From the NCBI GenBank assembly GCA_963823525.1, contig CAWGLW010000006.1:434001-498000 (forward strand): 64,000 nucleotides of DNA, written 5' to 3'. Shown here piece after piece: positions 38,792-47,322 of the stretch (position 1 is its first letter; each line of letters opens with the position of its first letter). Position numbers and translations under genes: made by a program. This DNA comes from CAWGLW01 sp963823525 (GTDB lineage Bacteria; Pseudomonadota; Gammaproteobacteria; Steroidobacterales; Steroidobacteraceae). The notes beneath the pieces were generated by a model. The model was not told the origin of the DNA. It did not search any database and saw only the letters and a list, made by a program, of their open reading frames with translations.

Positions 38792-38808
38792 ATATAAGCA
38801 AGTCTTTA
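38792..38808. promoter_or_regulatory. Candidate operator dyad for the ArsR-type regulator
   Basis: ATAAG and CTTTAT form an imperfect dyad just before the regulator start, in an AT-rich stretch that contrasts with its surroundings and downstream of the -10 element. ArsR proteins often bind such ATA/TAT dyads. Low certainty. Confidence 0.35.
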
Positions 38809-38854
38809 TTTAAAAGCCAGCGCGAACGTGGGCCGGTTCGAGAAGCCGAACGGG

Positions 38855-38860
38855 ATTATA
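38855..38860 (-). promoter_or_regulatory. -10 element upstream of the met operon regulator
   Basis: A perfect TATAAT lies on the minus strand about 71 bases before ATG 38784, in an AT-rich stretch. No good -35 box is seen at the right distance, so an activator or a weak -35 would be needed. Confidence 0.45.
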
Positions 38861-38936
38861 AGAAAACCGTTTATTTACAATTGTTTAGAAAATCAGATGA
38901 CGAACGCGTCGGTCCCGCCAGGGTCGGCTCTCGCGG

Positions 38937-39848
38937 TCAGTGCGGGCCGCTGGGGCCCAGCGTGTCGGCGAACAGCCCGGCGCCGTCGACCGAATCAAAT
39001 CGGTAGGCGCGGCTGCAGAATTCGCAGCGCACCTCGATCTTGCCCTGCTCGGCAAGGATCGAGTCCACTTCCGGCTGCCCCAGCGAGCGCAGCATCGTCG
39101 CGACACGCTCGCGCGAACAGCGGCAGCGGAAAAAAACCGGCGCGGGCTCAAAAAGCCGCAGGTCGTCCTCGGCGAACAGCCGCTTGAGGAGATCGACGTC
39201 GGTGAGTTCGAGCAACTCGGCACCGGTCACGGTCTGGGCCATTATCTGCACACGCTGCCAGGCCTCTTCGATCTCTTCCTCTCCCGCCGCGCTGCCAGTG
39301 ATGGCCTCCAGGCCCATCTCCTTCGCATCGACCGGCAGCCGCTGCAACAGCAGTCCGCTGCTGCGCTCGGCATCGGCCTGCAACCAGACCCGCGTCGGCA
39401 GTTGCTCGGAACTCTCAAAATAGTGACCGAGACAATCGCTCATGCGTTCGCCGGCCAGCGGGACGATGCCCTGATAGGGCCTGGGCAACTGTTTGCTTTC
39501 AATCGTGACCGTCATCGTACCGTCGCCCGAGAGCCTGCGCAGGTCGTGCGTCTCGGGCGGGTCGTTGAAGCGCGCGACAGCGCGCAGTGCGAGAGTATCG
39601 CTGCACTCGACGAGCATCAGGTGCATCGGCCCCGAGCCTCGCAGTTGCAGAGACAACTGCCCCTCGAACTTCAGTGTCGAAGCGAGCAGCACCGCCGCGG
39701 CAACTGCCTCGCCGAGACTGTCACGCACGGCCGGCGGGTACGCGTGATGTTCCATCATCGCGCGCCAGGCGGCGTCGATACGAACCCGCTGACCACGAAA
39801 CGGGTAGCGTTCGAAGATGAAGCGCCGCAGCGTGTCGGAATCGGCCAC
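38937..39848 (-). CDS. hslO: Redox-regulated chaperone Hsp33
   Basis: This 303-residue holdase is activated by oxidation of its zinc-binding cysteines, seen here as CRC (FFRCRCSRERV) and CEFC (VRCEFCSRAY). The N-terminal part TLRRFIFERYPFRGQRVRI matches the family start. GTG 39848 was chosen for that reason; it lies two bases after the fumarase stop. AT-rich sequence follows its stop codon. Confidence 0.93.
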   Translation of the reverse strand: MADSDTLRRFIFERYPFRGQRVRIDAAWRAMMEHHAYPPAVRDSLGEAVAAAVLLASTLKFEGQLSLQLRGSGPMHLMLVECSDTLALRAVARFNDPPETHDLRRLSGDGTMTVTIESKQLPRPYQGIVPLAGERMSDCLGHYFESSEQLPTRVWLQADAERSSGLLLQRLPVDAKEMGLEAITGSAAGEEEIEEAWQRVQIMAQTVTGAELLELTDVDLLKRLFAEDDLRLFEPAPVFFRCRCSRERVATMLRSLGQPEVDSILAEQGKIEVRCEFCSRAYRFDSVDGAGLFADTLGPSGPH

Positions 39849-39850
39849 CT

Positions 39851-41380
39851 TCAGGCCACGCGCACCGGGATGCCGAGCGTGCGGATCTTCTCGGACCACT
39901 CAGCCGGCGCGCTCTGGTGTACGGAGGTACCCCTGGCATCCACCGCGACCGTCACCGGCATGTCCTTCACGTCGAATTCGTAAATGGCCTCCATGCCGAG
40001 TTCCTCGAAAGCCACCACGCGCGCCGAACGTATCGCCTTCGATACGAGATAGGCGGCGCCACCGACCGCCATCAGGTAAGCAGCGCCGTGCCTGCGAATC
40101 GACTCAATCGCTACCGGGCCGCGCTCGGCCTTGCCAATCATCGCGATCAGCCCGGTCTTCTCGAGCATCATGTCGGTAAACTTGTCCATGCGCGTGGCCG
40201 TCGTCGGTCCGGCCGGGCCGACCACTTCGTCGCCCACCGGGTCAACCGGCCCGACGTAATAGATGACGCGATTGGTGAAATCGACACCGTCGGGCAGTCC
40301 CTCGCCGCTGGCCAGCCGGTCGGCAATGCGCTTGTGAGCTGCATCGCGGCCCGTGAGCATGCGACCGTTGAGCAGCAGGGTCTCGCCGGGTTTCCAGCTC
40401 GCCACTTCTTCGGGCGTGAGCCGATCAAGATCGACGCGCCGCGATTCCGGTCCGGCGCTCCAGGTCACTGCAGGCCAGAGATCCGGCGAGGGCGGCTCCA
40501 GCGCGACCGGGCCGCTGCCGTCGAGCACGAAATGCGCGTGCCGCGTGGCCGCGCAATTTGGAATCATCGCCACCGGCTTGGACGCCGCGTGCGTCGGATA
40601 GGTCTTGATCTTCACGTCCAGCACGGTGGTCAGGCCACCGAGCCCCTGCGCGCCGATGCCCAGCGCATTGATCTTTTCATACAGCTCGATGCGCAGCTCT
40701 TCGAGCTTCGTCGCCGGGCCGCGGGCCAGCAGTTCGTGCATGTCAATCGGATCCATCAACGCTTCTTTTGCCAACAGCACGGCCTTTTCCGCCGTACCAC
40801 CGACGCCGATGCCCAGCATGCCGGGTGGACACCAGCCCGCGCCCATTGTCGGCACGGTCTTGAGCACCCAGTCGGTCACCGAGTCACTTGGATTGAGCAT
40901 GACGAATTTGGACTTGTTTTCCGACCCGCCGCCCTTCGCGGCGACCGTCACGTCCAGCTTGTCGCCCGGCACCAGTTCGACATGGAACACGGCGGGCGAG
41001 TTGTCGCGGGTGTTCCTGCGCTCGAACAGCGGGTCATCGACCACGGAGGCGCGCAGGCGATTCTCCGGGTGGTTATATGCGCGGCGCACGCCTTCATTGA
41101 TCATTTCGGCAAGGCTGCGGTTCGTATCCCAGCGCACACCCATGCCGACCTTTAGGAACAGGTTGACGATACCGGTGTCCTGGCAGATCGGACGCCGGCC
41201 TTCGGCACACATGCGCGAATTCGTCAGGATCTGCGCGATCGCATCTTTGGCCGCCGGTGACTGCTCACGCTCATAGGCACGCCCGAGGTGCTGTATGTAG
41301 TCGGCCGGGTGGTAGTAGGAAATGAACTGCAGGGCGTCGGCGACGCTCTGGATAAAATCGTCTTCGCGAATCACTGTCAT
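39851..41380 (-). CDS. fumA: Fumarate hydratase, class I (4Fe-4S)
   Basis: This 509-residue dehydratase interconverts fumarate and malate in the TCA cycle. It has the N-terminal alpha domain with RRPICQDTGIVNLFLKVG, the [4Fe-4S] cysteines (CQDTG, GWCPPGMLG, MIPNCAATR) and the C-terminal beta domain with VGPAGPTTATRMDKF. It is the single-chain FumA/FumB type. A 54-base gap separates it from gatB upstream. Confidence 0.93.
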   Translation of the reverse strand: MTVIREDDFIQSVADALQFISYYHPADYIQHLGRAYEREQSPAAKDAIAQILTNSRMCAEGRRPICQDTGIVNLFLKVGMGVRWDTNRSLAEMINEGVRRAYNHPENRLRASVVDDPLFERRNTRDNSPAVFHVELVPGDKLDVTVAAKGGGSENKSKFVMLNPSDSVTDWVLKTVPTMGAGWCPPGMLGIGVGGTAEKAVLLAKEALMDPIDMHELLARGPATKLEELRIELYEKINALGIGAQGLGGLTTVLDVKIKTYPTHAASKPVAMIPNCAATRHAHFVLDGSGPVALEPPSPDLWPAVTWSAGPESRRVDLDRLTPEEVASWKPGETLLLNGRMLTGRDAAHKRIADRLASGEGLPDGVDFTNRVIYYVGPVDPVGDEVVGPAGPTTATRMDKFTDMMLEKTGLIAMIGKAERGPVAIESIRRHGAAYLMAVGGAAYLVSKAIRSARVVAFEELGMEAIYEFDVKDMPVTVAVDARGTSVHQSAPAEWSEKIRTLGIPVRVA

Positions 41381-41434
41381 GTACCTTTCTCCGCATCGCA
41401 GCCCATCGCCGACAACCCGAAGCAGGTGGACGGC

Positions 41435-42871
41435 CTACCCGGGCAGTTTACGCTTGAGGATTTCGTTCAGTTGCCGGGGATTGGCCTTGCCCTCGGTGGC
41501 CTTCATCACCTGCCCGACGAAAAAGCCAAACAGCTTGTCCTTGCCGGCTCGGTACTGCTCCAGCTGCGTCGGATTAGCGGCCATCACGTCGTCGATGACC
41601 CGCTCGATCGCCGAGTCGTCGGTGATCTGTCGCAGACCGCGCGCGTCGATGATCTCATCGGCGCCCCGCCCCTCCAGCCACATCGCCTCGAAAACTTCCT
41701 TTGCGATCTTGCCCGAAATTGTCCTGTCGACGATGCGCCCGAGCAGCGCCGCGAGGCCTTCGGCACTCACGCGGCTGTCAGTCACTTCGAGGTTCTCGCG
41801 GTTGAGGGCGCCCGACAGGTCTCCCATGACCCAGTTCGCGGCCAGCTTCGGCTCGCCGCCCAGCCGGGCGACCACCGCCTCGTAGTAATCGGCCAGATCG
41901 CGACTGCCGGTCAGCACCCCGGCATCGTAGTCCGAAAGGCCGTGCTCACGTCCGAAACGCAGCGCTTTTTCATCGGGCAGCTCGGGCATGTCCCTGCTGA
42001 TCTCATCGATCAGCGCATCGTCGATCGCCAGGGGCAGCAGGTCCGGATCCGGGAAATAACGATAGTCGTTGGCCTCTTCCTTGGAACGCATCGGTCGCGT
42101 CTCGCCCTTGTCTGGATCGTAGAGGCGGGTTTCCTGGACCACGCTCTGGCCGCTTTCCAGCCGATCGATCTGGCGCTCGACTTCGTAGTTGATCGCCCGC
42201 TCGACGTAGCGGAAGGAGTTGAGGTTCTTGATTTCGGCGCGGGTTCCGTACTCCTGCTGCCCGCGCGGCCGCACCGAGATGTTGGCGTCACAACGGAACG
42301 AGCCTTCCTGCATGTTGCCGTCGCAGATCCCGAGGTAGCGCACCAGCGTGTGCACCTTTTTCATGTAGGCGACCGCTTCCCTGGCCGAACGCATATCCGG
42401 CTCGGAGACGATCTCGAGCAATGGCGTACCTGCTCGATTGAGATCGATCCCGGAAAGACCGTGGAAATCCTCGTGCAGCGACTTGCCCGCGTCTTCTTCG
42501 AGATGCGCACGCGTGATACCGATCGTCTTGCGCGTGCCGTCGTCGAGCAGGATCTCCAGGCGGCCGTTCTCGACGATCGGGCGTTCGTACTGACTGATCT
42601 GGTAGCCCTTTGGCAGGTCAGGATAAAAGTAATTCTTGCGAGCAAAAACCGAGCGCCGCGCGACGGCCGAACCGGTCGCCAGGCCAAAACGCGCTGCCAT
42701 GCGCACCACCTCGGCGTTGAGCACGGGCAGTACGCCCGGAAAGCCGAGATCCACGAGGTTGGCCTGCGTGTTCGGCTGCGCGCCGTAGGCTGTCGGCGAG
42801 GCCGAGAAGATCTTGCTCCGGGTCGCGAGTTGAGCGTGAATTTCCAGCCCGATGACGGTTTCCCATTCCAT
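41435..42871 (-). CDS. gatB: Asp/Glu-tRNA(Asn/Gln) amidotransferase subunit B
   Basis: This 478-residue kinase subunit activates the mischarged Glu-tRNA(Gln)/Asp-tRNA(Asn). It starts MEWETVIGLEIHAQLATRSK, contains QPNTQANLVDLGFPGVLPV, the kinase core GRLEILLDDGTRKTIGI, and ends with the YqeY-like tail (FFVGQVMKATEGKANP). ATG 42871 matches the family start; the frame opens upstream within gatA. The three-gene order gatC-gatA-gatB is conserved. Confidence 0.96.
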   Translation of the reverse strand: MEWETVIGLEIHAQLATRSKIFSASPTAYGAQPNTQANLVDLGFPGVLPVLNAEVVRMAARFGLATGSAVARRSVFARKNYFYPDLPKGYQISQYERPIVENGRLEILLDDGTRKTIGITRAHLEEDAGKSLHEDFHGLSGIDLNRAGTPLLEIVSEPDMRSAREAVAYMKKVHTLVRYLGICDGNMQEGSFRCDANISVRPRGQQEYGTRAEIKNLNSFRYVERAINYEVERQIDRLESGQSVVQETRLYDPDKGETRPMRSKEEANDYRYFPDPDLLPLAIDDALIDEISRDMPELPDEKALRFGREHGLSDYDAGVLTGSRDLADYYEAVVARLGGEPKLAANWVMGDLSGALNRENLEVTDSRVSAEGLAALLGRIVDRTISGKIAKEVFEAMWLEGRGADEIIDARGLRQITDDSAIERVIDDVMAANPTQLEQYRAGKDKLFGFFVGQVMKATEGKANPRQLNEILKRKLPG

Positions 42872-42878
42872 GGTCAGA

Positions 42879-44351
42879 TCACTCGTAGCCCGCCGGCAGG
42901 CGGCGATGCCAGTCGCTGGCCTGCTGGTAATGGTGCGCCATCGACAAGAGGCGTGACTCGGAAAAGTGTGGCCCGACCAGCTGCAGACCCACCGGCAGTT
43001 CGCTCTCGCCCTCCGTGACGAAGCCACAGGGAATCGACAGCGCCGGCAGACCGGCGAGGTTGGCGCCGATCGTGTAGATGTCGTTCAGGTACATGGTGAT
43101 CGGGTCACTTGTCTTTGCGCCGATCCCGAATGCCGCCGTCGGCGTGGTCGGCCCGACGATGACGTCCACCTCGGCGAAAGCCCGCGCGAAATCGGCGGCG
43201 ATCAGCTGGCGGACCTTCTGCGCCTTGATGTAGTAGGCGTCGTAGTAGCCGGCCGACAGCACGTAGGTGCCGGTCATGATGCGGCGCTTGACCTCTTCGC
43301 CGAAACCCTCTCCGCGGGACCGCTTGTAGAGATCGAGCAGGTCGCGCGGCTCCTCGCAGCGATGACCAAATCGGACACCGTCAAAACGTGACAGGTTCGA
43401 GGAACACTCTGCCGGTGCCACGACGTAATACGTGGGCACCGACAGCGGCAGGTTGGGCAGCGCGACCTCGCTGACCGTGGCGCCGCGACTGCGCAGGGTC
43501 TCGACCGCATTGCGCACACAGGCTTCGACCTGTGGATCGAGCCCTTCGTCAAAGGACTCTCGCAACAGGCCGATGCGCAGGCCTTCGAGCGACTGGCCCA
43601 GTTCCGCGTGATAGTCCGGCACCGGCCGGTCCACGCTGGTGGAATCGAGTGGGTCAAAACCGGACATGGCCGTGAGCAGCAGGGCCGCGTCTTCTGCGGA
43701 CCGGGTCAGCACGCCGCCCTGGTCGAGGCTCGATGCGAAGGCAATCATTCCGTAGCGCGAGACCCGGCCGTAGGTCGGCTTGACGCCGGTCAGGTTGGTC
43801 AGCGCTGCCGGCTGGCGAATCGACCCACCGGTATCCGTGCCACTGGCGGCCGGCGCGAGGCCCGCCGCGACAGCGGCCGCGGATCCACCCGACGATCCGC
43901 CCGGCACCCGTTCCGTGTCCCAGGGATTGCGCACCGGGCCGAAGAAACTCGTCTCGTTCGACGAACCCATCGCAAACTCGTCCATGTTCGTCTTGCCCAG
44001 CAGCACCGTTCCCGCCGCGCGCCACTTTGCAACCACTGTCGCATCGTAGGGAGCAACGAAGTTCGCCAGCATCCGGGATGCACAGGTGGTCGCAACGCCG
44101 TCGGTACAGAAAATGTCCTTGTGCGCGATCGGCACGCCGGTGAGCGGCCCGCCTTCGCCCCGGGCGATCAGCGCATCAGCGGCATGCGCATCCTCGAGCG
44201 CCCGCTCCGCGGTCACGGTCACGAACGCGTTGAGCGGCCCCCCGAGCCGTTCGATACGGCCGAGGAAGTGCAGCGTCAGTTCCAGGCTCGAGAACTTGCG
44301 GGCTTTCAGGCCCGCCGCGAGTTCGGCAACGGTCTGGGTGTGAAATGACAT
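42879..44351 (-). CDS. gatA: Asp/Glu-tRNA(Asn/Gln) amidotransferase subunit A
   Basis: This 490-residue amidase releases ammonia from glutamine for GatB. The amidase triad is intact: Lys78 (GVPIAHKDIF), cis-Ser153 in PGGSSGGSAA and Ser177 in DTGGSIRQPA. It lies 11 bases after gatC and seven before gatB. Confidence 0.97.
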   Translation of the reverse strand: MSFHTQTVAELAAGLKARKFSSLELTLHFLGRIERLGGPLNAFVTVTAERALEDAHAADALIARGEGGPLTGVPIAHKDIFCTDGVATTCASRMLANFVAPYDATVVAKWRAAGTVLLGKTNMDEFAMGSSNETSFFGPVRNPWDTERVPGGSSGGSAAAVAAGLAPAASGTDTGGSIRQPAALTNLTGVKPTYGRVSRYGMIAFASSLDQGGVLTRSAEDAALLLTAMSGFDPLDSTSVDRPVPDYHAELGQSLEGLRIGLLRESFDEGLDPQVEACVRNAVETLRSRGATVSEVALPNLPLSVPTYYVVAPAECSSNLSRFDGVRFGHRCEEPRDLLDLYKRSRGEGFGEEVKRRIMTGTYVLSAGYYDAYYIKAQKVRQLIAADFARAFAEVDVIVGPTTPTAAFGIGAKTSDPITMYLNDIYTIGANLAGLPALSIPCGFVTEGESELPVGLQLVGPHFSESRLLSMAHHYQQASDWHRRLPAGYE

Positions 44352-44362
44352 CGGCGCGTCGC

Positions 44363-44653
44363 TTATTCGATGACTTTCGGCACGAGATAGAGGCCCGCGG
44401 CCACACTCGGCGCGCTGCGCTGGTACTTCTCGCGCTGGTCGGTTTCGGTCGCCTCGTCGGCACGCAGCCGCTGGACCTGGTCGGCGAGCGGGTGGGCCAT
44501 CGGCTCGACCGCACTGGTATCGACGGCTGAGAGCTGTTCGACAAAATCAACAATGCGAGACAATCGCTCGACGTAGGCCGGCATTTCCTGTTCGCTGATC
44601 TCGAGTCTGGCGAGATGGGCGATACCCTCGACCTGGGTGCGCGTCAGGCTCAT
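44363..44653 (-). CDS. gatC: Asp/Glu-tRNA(Asn/Gln) amidotransferase subunit C
   Basis: This 96-residue subunit stabilises GatA-GatB. It shows the conserved start LTRTQVEGIAHLARLEIS and the LRADEATETDQREKYQRSAP segment. It is first of gatCAB and divergent from mreB; about 160 bases between them hold both promoters. Confidence 0.94.
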   Translation of the reverse strand: MSLTRTQVEGIAHLARLEISEQEMPAYVERLSRIVDFVEQLSAVDTSAVEPMAHPLADQVQRLRADEATETDQREKYQRSAPSVAAGLYLVPKVIE

Positions 44654-44704
44654 ACGGTTAGTTCAAATGGGGCGAAAAATCAGCGATAAATGATACACGT
44701 CACC

Positions 44705-44733
44705 TTGCTGAATGTCCTGACAATGGTTACATT
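44705..44733 (+). promoter_or_regulatory. Possible sigma-70 promoter of mreB
   Basis: TTGCTG (44705-44710) and TACATT (44728-44733) are separated by 17 bases about 80 bases before mreB. Both boxes are imperfect, so confidence is low. Confidence 0.35.
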
Positions 44734-44814
44734 GCCGCGGTTGCGCGCCGGGGGGCGTGCCCGGCCGCTTTCGTCGTCCCTTACTTTCTTTCTCCCAAAT
44801 TCGTCGCCTTCAGC

Positions 44815-45858
44815 ATGTTCAAGAATCTTCGAGGATATTTTTCCAACGACCTGTCAATTGATCTCGGTACCGCAAACACGCTGATCTACGTGCGTGGCAA
44901 AGGCATCGTTCTGAACGAACCGTCCGTGGTGGCGATTCGTGAGGAACCGACGCGCGGCGGGAAGAAGATCGAGGCCGTTGGCACCGAGGCCAAGAACATG
45001 CTTGGCCGCACGCCGGGCAACATCACCGCGATCCGGCCTCTGAAGGACGGTGTGATCGCCGACTTCACCGTGACCGAGAAGATGTTGCAGTACTTCATCG
45101 AGAAGGTACACGGCAACCGCCTGATCCGCCCGAGCCCGCGGGTGCTGGTCTGCGTCCCGTTCGGCTCGACCCAGGTCGAGCGCCGCGCCATCCAGGAATC
45201 GGCCGAAGGCGCCGGTGCGCGCTGGGTGCGCCTGATCGAGGAACCGATGGCCGCCGCGGTCGGCGCCGGCATGCCGGTGCATGAAGCGCGCGGCTCGATG
45301 GTGCTGGACATTGGTGGCGGCACTTCCGAGGTGGCGGTCATTTCGCTCAACGGCATCGTCTACGCCGCCTCGGTGCGCGTCGGTGGCGACCGGTTTGACG
45401 ACGCCATCATCAACTACGTACGCCGCAACTACGGCATCCTGATCGGCGAGGCGACGGCCGAACGCATCAAGATTGAAATCGGCTCCGCCTACCCCGGGCA
45501 GCAGGTCCAGGAGATTTCAGTCAAGGGCCGCAACCTGTCTGAAGGCGTGCCGAGAAGTTTCACGCTCAATTCCAACGAGATCCTGGAGGCGCTGCAGGAA
45601 CCGCTGCAAGGCATCGTCGGCGCCGTCAAGGCAGCGCTCGAGCAGACGCCGCCTGAGCTGGGTTCGGATGTCGCCGAGCGCGGAATCGTGCTCACCGGCG
45701 GCGGCGCCCTGGTGCGCGATATCGACAAGCTGCTGATGGAGGAAACCGGGCTGCCGGTCGTCGTGGCCGAAGACCCGCTGACCTGCGTTGCGCGAGGCGG
45801 CGGAAAGATGCTGGAACTCATCGACGAACACGGCCCAGGCCTCTTCGGCCTGGATTGA
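44815..45858 (+). CDS. mreB: Rod shape-determining protein MreB
   Basis: This 347-residue actin homologue forms filaments that guide lateral wall synthesis. It has DLSIDLGTANTLIYVRGKG (phosphate 1), LDIGGGTSEVAVISL (phosphate 2), the adenosine motif LTGGGALVRDID, and a short N-terminal amphipathic part (MFKNLRGYFSND). It opens the mre-mrd operon. Confidence 0.98.
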   Translation: MFKNLRGYFSNDLSIDLGTANTLIYVRGKGIVLNEPSVVAIREEPTRGGKKIEAVGTEAKNMLGRTPGNITAIRPLKDGVIADFTVTEKMLQYFIEKVHGNRLIRPSPRVLVCVPFGSTQVERRAIQESAEGAGARWVRLIEEPMAAAVGAGMPVHEARGSMVLDIGGGTSEVAVISLNGIVYAASVRVGGDRFDDAIINYVRRNYGILIGEATAERIKIEIGSAYPGQQVQEISVKGRNLSEGVPRSFTLNSNEILEALQEPLQGIVGAVKAALEQTPPELGSDVAERGIVLTGGGALVRDIDKLLMEETGLPVVVAEDPLTCVARGGGKMLELIDEHGPGLFGLD

Positions 45859-45871
45859 GTTTCCCCAGGCC

Positions 45872-46828
45872 GTGGTCGAGCTGAGCCACGACACACGCCC
45901 AATCATTGGCCGCGGGTCGTCGCTGTGGGCGACGTTCACGACCCTGCTGTTGCTGTCCATCGGATTGATGGTTGCCGACCACCGGTACGGCCAGCTCGAG
46001 CGCATGCGCGAACTGCTCGGCACGGTGATCTACCCGGCGCAATTGATCGTGGACCTGCCGTTTCGGGCCTGGAACTGGGTGACGGGCTCGTTCGCGGACC
46101 GCAGCCGCCTGACTAGCGAGAATCTCGAACTGAGCGCCCGACTGCGGCTGGCCAACCTGCAGCTGCAGCGATTCGCGGCCCTGGAGGAAGAAAACCGGCG
46201 GCTGCGCGACATGCGCGAGAACACCTCCGGCGTTGCCGAACGCGCGCTGGTCGCGTCGATACTCAATGTCGATCTCGACCCGTTCCGGCACCGCGTTTTG
46301 CTGGACAAGGGATCGGCGGACGGCGTTTTCAAAGGCCAGCCGATCCTCGACGCCGACGGGATCTTCGGGCAGGTCTGGAAGGTCAACCGCCACACCTCCG
46401 AGGCCATCATGATTTCGGACGCCGAGCATGCGATCCCGGTGCAATCGAACCGCAGCGGCGTTCGAACCATCGCCGTAGGCACCGGCGAATACAGCCGGCT
46501 TTCGCTCCCGTTCCTGACGGTTGAGGCGGATATCGAGCCAGGCGACCTCCTGCTTTCCACTGGCATGGGTGGCGTCTTCCCGCCGGGCTACCCGGTCGCT
46601 GAAGTCACCCAGGTAAGGCGCACGGGCAGCGAGACTTTTGCGCTGGTCGAGGCCCGCCCGAGCGGCAACCTCGACCGTGACCGTGAAGTCCTGCTGGTGT
46701 GGTTCAAGCCGGCCGTTTCAGAGGAGCCGGCGCAGACGGCGCCGGTCTCCGACGAGTCCACGGAGGCAGGCGAGCCCCCCACGGCGCAGCCCGCTGAACC
46801 CGGGCAAGAAGCCAGGACCGGTCAATGA
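45872..46828 (+). CDS. mreC: Rod shape-determining protein MreC
   Basis: This 318-residue periplasmic scaffold has one N-terminal membrane helix (FTTLLLLSIGLMVADH), a coiled coil (LRLANLQLQRFAALEEENRR) and the beta-barrel domains (VDLDPFRHRVLLDKGSADGV, FGQVWKVNRHTSEAIMI). The C-terminal extension is Pro/Glu-rich. The start GTG 45872 lies 13 bases after mreB; a CTG nearby is an alternative. It overlaps mreD by four bases. Confidence 0.94.
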   Translation: MVELSHDTRPIIGRGSSLWATFTTLLLLSIGLMVADHRYGQLERMRELLGTVIYPAQLIVDLPFRAWNWVTGSFADRSRLTSENLELSARLRLANLQLQRFAALEEENRRLRDMRENTSGVAERALVASILNVDLDPFRHRVLLDKGSADGVFKGQPILDADGIFGQVWKVNRHTSEAIMISDAEHAIPVQSNRSGVRTIAVGTGEYSRLSLPFLTVEADIEPGDLLLSTGMGGVFPPGYPVAEVTQVRRTGSETFALVEARPSGNLDRDREVLLVWFKPAVSEEPAQTAPVSDESTEAGEPPTAQPAEPGQEARTGQ

Positions 46829-47307
46829 AACGCGGCCGACGATCGCGCCGCTTCCTGTACTGGGTCACCATCATGGCCGGGCTCGTACTGGCGATCGTGC
46901 CGCTGCCGCCGTGGCTGGCCACTTTGCGACCGGATTTTGCATTGCTGGCCGTCATCTACTGGATCCTGACCAACCCCCGCATCGCCGGGCTCGGTTCGGC
47001 CTGGCTGGCCGGCCTGCTGCTCGACGTGCTGCGTGGTATGGTGCTCGGGCAGCATGCGCTTGGCTTCCTGATCGTAGCCTTCGTCACCCATCGACTGCAG
47101 CTGCGGATGCGCATGTTCCCCCTGCTGCACCAGGCCGCCGTCGTGATGGTGCTGCTGGCGCTCTACCAGTTCATCATTTTCTGGATCGACGGCATGATCG
47201 GCCACGGCTACACCGGCTGGGCACGCTGGCTCCCGGTGCTCTCCGGGGGCCTGTTGTGGCCACTGATTGTCACCATGGGCGATTCGTTGACGCGACGCGC
47301 AGACTGA
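46825..47307 (+). CDS. mreD: Rod shape-determining protein MreD
   Basis: This 160-residue inner-membrane protein has five hydrophobic segments (WVTIMAGLVLAIVPL-type, FALLAVIYWILTNPRIAG, LGFLIVAFVTHRL and more). It links MreC to the wall synthesis machine. It overlaps mreC (ATGA) and is followed after 15 bases by mrdA. Confidence 0.93.
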   Translation: MKRGRRSRRFLYWVTIMAGLVLAIVPLPPWLATLRPDFALLAVIYWILTNPRIAGLGSAWLAGLLLDVLRGMVLGQHALGFLIVAFVTHRLQLRMRMFPLLHQAAVVMVLLALYQFIIFWIDGMIGHGYTGWARWLPVLSGGLLWPLIVTMGDSLTRRAD

Positions 47308-47322
47308 ACGGGCGGCATCTGA

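Noticed and set aside
41288..43018. 576-codon plus-strand frame opposite gatB
   Set aside because: It is antisense to an unmistakable gatB and lacks any family signature.
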